Below the pieces are notes generated by a model. That model did no database searches. It saw only the letters and a program-made list of their open reading frames with translations, and was not told the DNA's origin. Positions 55,674 through 62,930 of a stretch of DNA of 64,000 bases are shown one piece after another. How positions within the stretch are numbered: position 1 is the stretch's first letter; every line of letters starts with the position of its first letter. Location of the stretch: positions 1,674,001 through 1,738,000 of the forward strand of contig NZ_CP147920.1 in the NCBI RefSeq assembly GCF_039645995.1, in the 5' to 3' direction. This stretch comes from Sulfurimonas sp. HSL3-1 (GTDB lineage: Bacteria > Campylobacterota > Campylobacteria > Campylobacterales > Sulfurimonadaceae). The translations under genes and the position numbers were made by a program.

Positions 55674-56755
55674 AGAAAACCGTCCAGATCCCGCTGGGGT
55701 CGCAGCACATCTCCCTGCTCGAGCCCATCCGTTTCCAGTTCGAGTGCGAGAACGAGACCATCGTCGGCGTCGACGCCGACGTGGGGTTCGTGCACCGCGG
55801 CGTCGAGCAGGCCTGCACCACCAAGTTCGACTTCAAACAGGTCGGCTTCGTCGTGGCGCGCGTCTGCGGGCTTTGCGCCATCACCCACTCTCTCTCCTAC
55901 ACCCTCGCCGCGGAGAAGCTGCTGGACTTTACTCCGAACGACCGCATCAGGTACCTGCGGATGCTGATGGTCGAACTCGACCGCATCCATTCGCATATGC
56001 TCTGCCTTGCGCACACGGCGGAAAACGCCGGCTTCGAGGCGCTCTTTATGCAGATCATGGGCGACCGGGAGCTCGTGATGGATATCCAGGAAGCCATCAG
56101 CGGCAACCGCATCCAGTTCGACTTTATCGCCATCGGCGGCGTCACCCGTGACCTTACCCCCGAGATGGTCGCGCTGCTGCACAAAAACCTCGACCTCCTC
56201 TTCCACAAAATCTTCGACCTCATCGAGCTCTTCGAATCCAACTGGTCCCTCTCGCTCAAGTACAAAGGCATCGGGGCGCTCTCGCTGGAGGAGGCGCAGA
56301 TCTACAACGCCCTGGGCCCCCTCGCCCGTGCCGCCGGGCTGGCCACCGACGTGCGGGTGGAGACGGATGACTTCCCCTACGAGGCACTGGGGTACGAGAT
56401 GATGCTTGAAACGGGCGGCGACATCCATGCCCGCAACCGGGTGCGGCTGCGCGAGATCATGAACTCCATCGCGATGTGCCGCAACATTGTCGACAACCTC
56501 CCCGCCGGGGAGATCATGGAGAAGGCCAAGGGCAAACCGAAGGGCGAGGCGATTGTACGCGTCGAAGCGCCCCGGGGCGAGCTCTTCTACCTCGTGCGCG
56601 GCGGCGGGCAGAACATGCTGGAGCGTGTCCGGATCAAGACCCCGACCTTCTCGGGCATCCCTGCCATGATGGAGGTGTTCAAGGGTAGCCGCTACGCCGA
56701 CGCCCCGGCGATCCTCGCCTCCTTTGATCCCTGCATGTCGTGTACGGCGAAGTGA
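55670..56755 (+). CDS. echE: Ech-type [NiFe] hydrogenase large subunit (NuoD-like)
   Basis: The 361-residue catalytic subunit. The NiFe site has both Cys pairs: C66/C69 in VARVCGLCAITHS and C355/C358 in DPCMSCTAK, so this is a true hydrogenase and not a complex I NuoD. The chain ends just 3 residues after the last Cys, with Lys where other [NiFe] enzymes have His or Arg and a cleaved extension; maturation protease processing is thus not expected. ATG overlaps the echD stop. A second copy of its last 7 codons lies at 56892-56918. Confidence 0.95.
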   Translation: MKKTVQIPLGSQHISLLEPIRFQFECENETIVGVDADVGFVHRGVEQACTTKFDFKQVGFVVARVCGLCAITHSLSYTLAAEKLLDFTPNDRIRYLRMLMVELDRIHSHMLCLAHTAENAGFEALFMQIMGDRELVMDIQEAISGNRIQFDFIAIGGVTRDLTPEMVALLHKNLDLLFHKIFDLIELFESNWSLSLKYKGIGALSLEEAQIYNALGPLARAAGLATDVRVETDDFPYEALGYEMMLETGGDIHARNRVRLREIMNSIAMCRNIVDNLPAGEIMEKAKGKPKGEAIVRVEAPRGELFYLVRGGGQNMLERVRIKTPTFSGIPAMMEVFKGSRYADAPAILASFDPCMSCTAK

Positions 56756-56918
56756 GTTGAAAATGCATGAAAAGCAAATCATGATGTCCAGCAAAGTCCG
56801 GCTAGCCGGGCGGGCCCGCCGCCGAGGCGAACCCAGTGTTAACGTAGGTCAAGGGGCTTGGCTCCTTGAGCGTGTGAAAACTTTAGAAGTACCCTGCATG
56901 TCCTGTACGGCGAAATAG
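56729..56918 (+). repeat. Duplicated echE tail enclosing a 140-bp insert
   Basis: The last codons of echE (CCCTGCATGTCGTGTACGGC at 56729) recur at 56892 with only silent changes (tcg to tcc, aag to aaa, tga to tag), again coding PCMSCTAK-stop. The second copy is followed at once by GGAGGAG and the echF ATG, the spacing expected of the original junction. The enclosed DNA codes nothing convincing, but holds the palindromes GCGGGCCCGC and CAAGGGGCTTGGCTCCTTG. It may be a remnant of recombination with another echE allele or an inserted hairpin unit. Confidence 0.7.
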
Positions 56919-56927
56919 GAGGAGTCT

Positions 56928-57362
56928 ATGTTCAGATCGATGTTCAACGCCTTTGCGAACCTCTTCAGACCCGTACGCACCCACCCTTATCCCGCCGAAC
57001 CGATGCCCCTGCCCACGGCCTGGCGGGGGCTGATAGAGTATAATGAGGAAGCATGCATTTTCTGCGACAAATGCGAGAAAGCGTGCCCGCCCAAATCGAT
57101 CCGGTTTTTCCAGCATGAAGACGGGCGCAAGGAGTACCGCTACAACGCCTGGCTCTGCATCTACTGCGGCGAGTGCGTGCGGGCCTGTCCCAAACCGGAA
57201 GAGGCACTGTGGCAGAGCGAAACGAAGGCTCGTCCCGCCGTCAAAGCGGACAACGTGAACGGCGGCTGGTTCGACTGGGAAGCGGAGTGCGCCCAAAGCC
57301 GCGACGATTATGCCGCGGCCAAAAAAGCGGCGAGGGCCGCCAAGAAAAACGAAGGAGCCTGA
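56928..57362 (+). CDS. echF: Ech-type hydrogenase ferredoxin subunit (2x[4Fe-4S])
   Basis: A 144-residue NuoI/HycF-like protein with two complete cluster motifs, CIFCDKCEKACPPKSI and CIYCGECVRACPKPEEAL, preceded by a short amphipathic segment (MFRSMFNAFANLFRPVR). It passes electrons between soluble ferredoxin and EchC. A strong GGAGGAG site lies 4 nt before the ATG. The C-terminal 35 residues are Ala/Lys-rich. It is 1 bp upstream of the next start. Confidence 0.94.
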   Translation: MFRSMFNAFANLFRPVRTHPYPAEPMPLPTAWRGLIEYNEEACIFCDKCEKACPPKSIRFFQHEDGRKEYRYNAWLCIYCGECVRACPKPEEALWQSETKARPAVKADNVNGGWFDWEAECAQSRDDYAAAKKAARAAKKNEGA

Positions 57363-57363
57363 T

Positions 57364-59811
57364 ATGCGTATCGTTATCGTCGGCGGCGGGATCGCGGCCG
57401 CGTATATCGCCAATGCGATTAAAGAGCAGTCGCCCTCCCACGAAGTGCTTATCGTCACCAAGGAGGCCCATCCTCCCTATGACCGTATCCACCTCTGCGC
57501 GCTTGTCAGCGGCAGCACCGATATCGACGAGATCGCCCTGCCCCTGCCTGCCGATGTGCAGGTGGAGCTGAACGCCGAGGTCACCAGCCTCGACACCGGG
57601 GCCAAACGCATCTTTACCGCTTCCGCTTCTTATGCCTACGACAAGCTCATCCTCGCCACCGGTTCCGAGCCGCGCCGCCTCTTCGACACGGCAGGCCTCA
57701 CCAACGTTGCCACCTTCCGCAGCGCCGACGACAGTGACTGCATCGCACAGCGGATCGTTGGCAAAAACGTCGTCATGATGGGCGTAGGCCCCATCGGGCT
57801 GGAGCTGCTCGATACGCTGAGCACCTTGGAGGGACCGGAGCATATCTATCTCGTCTCGCGGGGGAACCATCTTTACGACAAAGCCCTCACCCCCTCCGCC
57901 GTGGCGCTGATGAAACGCATCTACGAAGGCGCCGATCCCCGGGTCCATATCCTCTTTGAGGAGGAGATTACGGACAAGGTGATCGAAGGCGATACGATTA
58001 CGAAAATCGTCATGAAAGAACACACCATCGACAACCCCTTTGTCATCTTCGGTGTCGGCATCTCCCCCGCCGCCGCCTTCGCCAAAAGCGCCCTGGAGAC
58101 GGACAAGGGGATCCTGGTCGACGAGCATATGCGCACCTCCGATCCCGACGTCTACGCCGTCGGCGAAGTGGCCCAGCTTCACAACGGCTATATCGCCGGA
58201 CGGGTCAAGGAGTGTACGCTCCAGGCCGACGCCGCCGTCGCCGCCATCCTCGGGGTCGAAGACGAAGGGTTCCGGGACTTTGTCACCATCGACGGCCTCA
58301 AAGTCGGCTCCTTCCTGCTCGCCGACGTCACCTCGACCGCCTATGAGCCCAAGGACGAAGCGAACGAGGACATTGTCATCGCCTCGAAGGCGGAGGGACG
58401 TATCGACCAGTACATCGTCAACGACGACCGCCTCGTGCGTTTTATCGGGATCAATACCAACATCGACGTCCTGGCCCTCAAAACGATGATGGAGGAGGCC
58501 AAACCGGTCGACCCGGCTTTCTTCTACGACAACCGGCTGGTGAGCGAACGCGGACGCCTGATCTGCAGCTGCGCCAGCGGCTACGAACAGGACCTCGTCG
58601 CGCTGATCAAGGAGAACTGCATCGAGAGCTTCGCCGACCTCAAACCGCTGAGCGAAGCGGGGCGGGTCTGCGGCCGCTGCAAGCAGGACGTCGTTAAGCT
58701 CATCGCCGACACCCCGGTCGACCCCGAAGAGGCGGCCCGCCTCAAGGCCGAGCGCGAAGCGGCGGCCCAAGCCGAGGAGATGGCGAAGGTGCAGCGGCGC
58801 ATCGACAAGTTCAACAAGCTGCACCCCGCCAACCGCATCGACAGCGAGAACCTCGACGAAGCGCTCAAAGCCTTCGACATGAGCAGCGAGTTCAACCGCT
58901 GGGTCTCCATGATCACCGCCAATATGCGGCTGCACCCCTCCTACGAACCCCTGGTGGGCCAAAGCATAGAACAACTCAACAAAATCCCCATCATCTGGCT
59001 CGAACTCGCCGACTGCAGCGGCAACTCCGAAGGGTTCATCAAGTCCGCCCACCCCAAGGTGGATGACCTCATCCTCAAATACATCTCCCTTGATTACCAC
59101 GAACTGCTGATGGCGGGTTCGGGGGACCAGTCGGAGCTCTCCCTCGACGGGGTGCTCAAAAACGACAAGGGACGTTACATCCTGATGGTCGAGGGAGCCA
59201 TTCCCCTCGGCCTGGAAGGAAAGTTCCTGCGCATCGGCCCCAAGGGCGAAACGGGGCTGGAGCTACTGAAGCGCACGGCGAAAGACGCCGCGGCGGTCTT
59301 CTCCATCGGCTCCTGCGCCTTCGACGGGGGTGTCGTCGCCGCCGCGCCCAATCCCACCGGCGCCGTCGGCGTGGCGGAGGCGCTGGGGCGGGACGACATC
59401 ATCAACCTGCCCGGCTGCCCGGTCAACCCCATCAACATCGTCGGGACCCTCCTGCACTACATCATGTTCGACGAACTCCCCAAACTCGACGAAAAAAACC
59501 GCCCCGAATGGGCCTACGGTTTCCGGGTCCACGACAACTGCGAGCGGCGCGGCCACTACGACCTGGACGAATTCGTCCTCGAATGGGGCGACGAAGGGGC
59601 GAAGAAAGGGTGGTGCCTCTTCAAGATGGGCTGCAAAGGGCCCTATGCCGATCTAAACTGTTCGCTGGTAAAATTCAACGAAGGCACGAGCTGGCCGGTC
59701 CAGGTCGGCCACGGCTGTTTCGCCTGCGGCCAGGGCAAGATCGCCTTTGACAAGTACGCCAACAACCGGCCCCTGCCGGAAGGGGAAGAGGAAGAGATTC
59801 ATGGCCACTAA
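57364..59811 (+). CDS. FAD/NAD(P) oxidoreductase - BFD [2Fe-2S] - hydrogenase small subunit fusion
   Basis: An 815-residue, signal-less fusion. Residues 1-~395: two-dinucleotide-fold flavoprotein (VIVGGGIAAAYIANAI; LILATGSEPRR; MMGVGPIGLELLDTL; VYAVGEVAQL), as in NirB or rubredoxin reductases. Residues 400-445: BFD-like [2Fe-2S] domain with C401, C403, C436 and C439. Residues ~455-500: charged helix. Residues ~540-800: [NiFe] hydrogenase small subunit with WLELADCSGNSEG, IGSCAFDGG, LPGCPVNP, VHDNCERRGHYD, CLFKMGCKGP and HGCFACGQGK. Proximal-cluster ligands would be C551, C651 and C685; the fourth position is N554 where Cys is usual. The large subunit follows with an 11-bp overlap. Electrons from H2 would thus run to FAD and NAD(P) in one chain, in the cytoplasm. 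Gene symbol left open because subgroup (possibly group 2) is not certain. Confidence 0.93.
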   Translation: MRIVIVGGGIAAAYIANAIKEQSPSHEVLIVTKEAHPPYDRIHLCALVSGSTDIDEIALPLPADVQVELNAEVTSLDTGAKRIFTASASYAYDKLILATGSEPRRLFDTAGLTNVATFRSADDSDCIAQRIVGKNVVMMGVGPIGLELLDTLSTLEGPEHIYLVSRGNHLYDKALTPSAVALMKRIYEGADPRVHILFEEEITDKVIEGDTITKIVMKEHTIDNPFVIFGVGISPAAAFAKSALETDKGILVDEHMRTSDPDVYAVGEVAQLHNGYIAGRVKECTLQADAAVAAILGVEDEGFRDFVTIDGLKVGSFLLADVTSTAYEPKDEANEDIVIASKAEGRIDQYIVNDDRLVRFIGINTNIDVLALKTMMEEAKPVDPAFFYDNRLVSERGRLICSCASGYEQDLVALIKENCIESFADLKPLSEAGRVCGRCKQDVVKLIADTPVDPEEAARLKAEREAAAQAEEMAKVQRRIDKFNKLHPANRIDSENLDEALKAFDMSSEFNRWVSMITANMRLHPSYEPLVGQSIEQLNKIPIIWLELADCSGNSEGFIKSAHPKVDDLILKYISLDYHELLMAGSGDQSELSLDGVLKNDKGRYILMVEGAIPLGLEGKFLRIGPKGETGLELLKRTAKDAAAVFSIGSCAFDGGVVAAAPNPTGAVGVAEALGRDDIINLPGCPVNPINIVGTLLHYIMFDELPKLDEKNRPEWAYGFRVHDNCERRGHYDLDEFVLEWGDEGAKKGWCLFKMGCKGPYADLNCSLVKFNEGTSWPVQVGHGCFACGQGKIAFDKYANNRPLPEGEEEEIHGH

Positions 59812-61495
59812 AAAAATTGTTATAGACCCCATTACCCGCATCGAGGGGCACCTGCGCATCGAAGTCGAAATCGATGAAAACAACACCGTCAAAGAGGCGT
59901 GGGCCTCCGGCCAGCTTTTCCGCGGCATCGAAACCATCCTCAAAGGGCGCGACCCCCGGGACGCCGGCCTCATTGCCCAGCGCATCTGCGGGGTCTGTAC
60001 CAACGTGCACTACCGCGCCTCCATCAGTGCCGTCGAAGACGCCTACGGCATCGCCCTGCCCCCCAATGCCGAGAGTATCCGCAACCTCGTCACCCTCGCG
60101 CTCTTTGTCCAGGACCACATCGTCCACTACTACCACCTGCACTCCCTCGACTACGTCGACGTCGTCAGCGCCATCTCCGCCGAGCCCGACAGGGCCGCAG
60201 AAGTGGCACAGACCTATCATAACTACCCCTACCGTACGTCGACGGGGCATATGAGTGCCGTCAAGGAGAAGCTGACCTCCTTCGTCAACGCGGGACGCCT
60301 TGGGCTCTTCGCCAACGGTTACTGGGGGCACAACGCCTACCGCTTCACCCCCGAGCAGAACCTTATCCACATGAACCACTACCTCGAGGCCCTGCGGGTC
60401 CAGCGCGACCTCAGCCGGGCGGTGGCGATCTTCGCCGGCAAGACGCCCCATCCGCAGAACCTTGTCGTCGGCGGCGTCACCAGCGTCGCGGACATGCTCA
60501 ATCCGCAGCGTCTCAACGACTTCATGTTCATCATCAAAGACGCCCGCGACTTCATCGAGCGCGCCTACCTCCCCGATATCAAAATGGCGCTCGAGGCCTA
60601 CAGGGACGATATCAAAGCCGGCACGGGGCGCGGCAGCGGCAACTTCATGGCCGTGGGCGGCTACCAGTTCGGACAGGAGCAGCAGCTCTTCGAGGGGGGA
60701 ACCGTTTTCGGGCATGACTTCGGCAGCGTCGAACCCTTCGACGAACAGTACATCACCGAAGAGGCGTCACGCTCCTGGTACGCCGATGACGCCCCGGTTG
60801 CGCCCTACGACGGCAAGACGGAACCCTTCTATACGAACCTCAACAAAGACGGCACGCTGAAGACGGAGGGCAAATACAGCTGGGTCAAGGCGCCGCGCTA
60901 CAAAGGCAAGCCCATGGAGGTGGGGCCACTCGCCAGGATGATCATCGGCTACCTCAAGGAGTCCCCGGTCATCAAGCCCTACATGGAGCAGTTCATGAAG
61001 GAGACGGCCCTCGAACTGATGGACTTTTCGACGACGCTGGGGCGTAACGCCGCCCGCGCCGTGGAGGCGCGGGTCTGCTGCGACTACCTCTTCGATTTCT
61101 GCAGCGACCTGATCGAGAACATCAAGTACTACGACGAGGAGACCTGGACGAAGTACGACTTTGCCGCCCTGCCCAAAGCGGCGCAGGGGCGCGGCATCTT
61201 CGAGGTACCCAGAGGGGTACTCGGCCACTTCATCCGCATCGACGACGCCAAGATCGCCAACTACCAGGCGGTGGTGCCGACGACCTGGAATGCATCGCCC
61301 AAGGATGAAGGCGGTGTCCGCGGCCCCTACGAAGAGTCGCTGGTCGGCATCACTCTCGCTGACCCTTCTGCGCCGCTGGAAGTACTGCGGGTCGTGCACA
61401 GTTTCGACCCCTGTCTCGCCTGCGCCGTCCACGTCATTAACACCAAGGGCAGAGAGCTCTCGCACTACAAGATCGCCGCGGCGTGCGTACTTTAA
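59801..61495 (+). CDS. Cytoplasmic [NiFe] hydrogenase large subunit
   Basis: The 564-residue catalytic subunit paired with the upstream fusion. NiFe ligands: C63/C66 in IAQRICGVCTNVHYRAS and C538/C541 in DPCLACAVH. H544 is followed by a 20-residue tail (VINTKGRELSHYKIAAACVL), the usual substrate of a maturation endopeptidase. The N-terminus IDPITRIEGHLRIEVE is standard. The ATG at 59801 lies inside the end of the upstream gene, so the subunits are coupled. No Tat-bearing partner is present, so the enzyme is cytoplasmic. Hyp and endopeptidase genes are not in the window. Confidence 0.96.
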   Translation: MATKKIVIDPITRIEGHLRIEVEIDENNTVKEAWASGQLFRGIETILKGRDPRDAGLIAQRICGVCTNVHYRASISAVEDAYGIALPPNAESIRNLVTLALFVQDHIVHYYHLHSLDYVDVVSAISAEPDRAAEVAQTYHNYPYRTSTGHMSAVKEKLTSFVNAGRLGLFANGYWGHNAYRFTPEQNLIHMNHYLEALRVQRDLSRAVAIFAGKTPHPQNLVVGGVTSVADMLNPQRLNDFMFIIKDARDFIERAYLPDIKMALEAYRDDIKAGTGRGSGNFMAVGGYQFGQEQQLFEGGTVFGHDFGSVEPFDEQYITEEASRSWYADDAPVAPYDGKTEPFYTNLNKDGTLKTEGKYSWVKAPRYKGKPMEVGPLARMIIGYLKESPVIKPYMEQFMKETALELMDFSTTLGRNAARAVEARVCCDYLFDFCSDLIENIKYYDEETWTKYDFAALPKAAQGRGIFEVPRGVLGHFIRIDDAKIANYQAVVPTTWNASPKDEGGVRGPYEESLVGITLADPSAPLEVLRVVHSFDPCLACAVHVINTKGRELSHYKIAAACVL

Positions 61496-61716
61496 AGAAC
61501 GGCATCCGAGCCAAGCCCGGATACCTACGCTAACGCTATGTTCGCGTTGTCCTCACTGCGTTGCGAAATTCCGCTTTGCTACATCGGCAGCAAGCCCGCG
61601 CACAGCTAAACCGTGCTAACCCTTATCTTCAAAAACATTTGACGCAATCTGTTTTAGGCCCCCTCTAACGCAGCAGACGTTATACTTCCGTCATCTATTC
61701 ATTGAGGGGAATACGT

Positions 61717-62400
61717 ATGGAACTTTGCGTCGCGCTCGATCTGCCGAGCATGGAAGAAAACCTGGCACTGGTGGAAAAGATCAAGGCCTACCCGGTCTGG
61801 CTCAAAGTCGGGCTGCGCGCCTACATCCGCGACGGCGAACCTTTTCTCAAAGCGCTCAAAGCGATCAACCCGGACGCGAAGATCTTCCTTGACCTCAAGC
61901 TCTACGACATCCCCAACACCATGGCCGACGCGGCGGAGTCCATCATGGGCCTGGGCGTCGACATGTTCAACGTTCACGCCAGCGCGGGCAAACGCGCCAT
62001 GCAAACGGTCATGGAACGCCTCTCGGCGTATGAGAAACGCCCCCTCGTTCTGGCCGTCACGGCGCTGACCTCCTTCAGCGAGGAGGAGTTCGGCGACGTC
62101 TACAACAGCGGCATCGCCGCGACGGCGGACAAGTTTGCTCAGGACGCACACGAAGCGGGCCTGGACGGCGTCGTCTGCAGCGTCTTTGAAAGCGCATCCA
62201 TCAAACGTATGACCAGTAGCGACTTCGTGACTCTGACCCCGGGCATCCGTCCCTTCGGCGAGGACGCCGGCGACCAGCAGCGCGTCGCCACGATCGAAGC
62301 GGCCGAGGCGGAAAAAGTCGACTTCATCGTCGTCGGCCGTCCCATCTACCAGGCCGAAGATCCCGCCGCCGTCGTCGCAAAGATCCTCGAACGCCTTTAA
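61717..62400 (+). CDS. pyrF: Orotidine 5'-phosphate decarboxylase
   Basis: A 227-residue barrel enzyme making UMP from OMP. The catalytic Lys/Asp array is in [13 protein letters not shown], with [10 protein letters not shown] and the phosphate site [20 protein letters not shown] with [14 protein letters not shown] 61717 follows GAGGGGAA; an ATG 15 nt upstream has no site. A TATACT box is at 61681-61686. The 220-bp gap before it shows no gene, only uneven short GCGTT-type repeats. It is a single gene between the hydrogenase genes and the tRNAs. Confidence 0.97.
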   Translation: MELCVALDLPSMEENLALVEKIKAYPVWLKVGLRAYIRDGEPFLKALKAINPDAKIFLDLKLYDIPNTMADAAESIMGLGVDMFNVHASAGKRAMQTVMERLSAYEKRPLVLAVTALTSFSEEEFGDVYNSGIAATADKFAQDAHEAGLDGVVCSVFESASIKRMTSSDFVTLTPGIRPFGEDAGDQQRVATIEAAEAEKVDFIVVGRPIYQAEDPAAVVAKILERL

Positions 62401-62446
62401 AGAGTCGGCGGCACACTTTTTAAGCGAAATATTATGTCTGTCTGAT

Positions 62447-62452
62447 TATAAT
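62447..62452 (+). promoter_or_regulatory. -10 box for tRNA-Ser/tRNA-Asn
   Basis: A perfect TATAAT 22 bp before tRNA-Ser, with no clear -35. It probably drives both tRNAs, which are 11 bp apart. Confidence 0.5.
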
Positions 62453-62474
62453 CTCACTCTCATTTTTGAGACTT

Positions 62475-62563
62475 GGACAGGTGGGTGAGAGGCTGAAACC
62501 ACACCCCTGCTAAGGGTGCGTACGTCCTGCGTACCGAGGGTTCGAATCCCTCCCTGTCCGCCA
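62475..62563 (+). tRNA. tRNA-Ser (anticodon GCU)
   Basis: An 89-nt class II tRNA: acceptor GGACAGG pairs with CCTGTCC, anticodon stem CACCC/GGGTG with loop CTGCTAA gives GCU, a long variable arm (GTACGTCCTGCGTAC) and encoded CCA. Confidence 0.96.
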
Positions 62564-62574
62564 CTCACATCGAT

Positions 62575-62649
62575 TCCGGATTAGCTCAGCGGTAGAGTAG
62601 GTGACTGTTAATCACTTGGTCACTGGTTCGAATCCAGTATCCGGAGCCA
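62575..62649 (+). tRNA. tRNA-Asn (anticodon GUU)
   Basis: Acceptor TCCGGAT pairs with ATCCGGA; anticodon loop CTGTTAA gives GUU; T arm ACTGG/CCAGT; CCA encoded. Its Asn would be made by the GatCAB route if AsnRS is absent. Confidence 0.96.
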
Positions 62650-62678
62650 TTTTCTTCGACGCTTTTTCCTTTACTCTT

Positions 62679-62884
62679 CGTTGTCAACAAGCTCATGTAC
62701 ATGAGTACACTTCACTTGTCTCCGCCTCGATTAAAGAAAAAATCGTCTTCGAAAATTTGCTTATCCAAAAAAACATGCATTTAGCATCTTTTTTATCGGA
62801 ATATCGTTGTCAACAAGCTCATGTACAATAGTAAGCTTCGCACTGTTCCGCCTTGATTTTAGAAAAAATCGTCTTCGAAAAATT
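62679..62884. repeat. Two ~80-bp direct repeats downstream of tRNA-Asn
   Basis: Copy 1 (62679-62758) and copy 2 (62805-62884) share a nearly identical beginning (CGTTGTCAACAAGCTCATGT) and end (AGAAAAAATCGTCTTCGAAA) with a more variable middle. They are separated by 46 bp of AT-rich DNA. No gene is supported in the 280 bp between tRNA-Asn and the helicase stop. The spacing and position suggest a duplicated tRNA-flanking unit; the function is unknown. Confidence 0.7.
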
Positions 62885-62930
62885 CTTTCATAATCTAAAT
62901 TCAAATTGATTGAGAGTGTATACTCGGCGC

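Noticed and set aside
61496-61716. Possible small RNA or inverted repeat between the hydrogenase and pyrF
   Set aside because: Short uneven GCGTT/AACGC repeats are present, but no convincing long stem or promoter-terminator pair could be drawn by eye.
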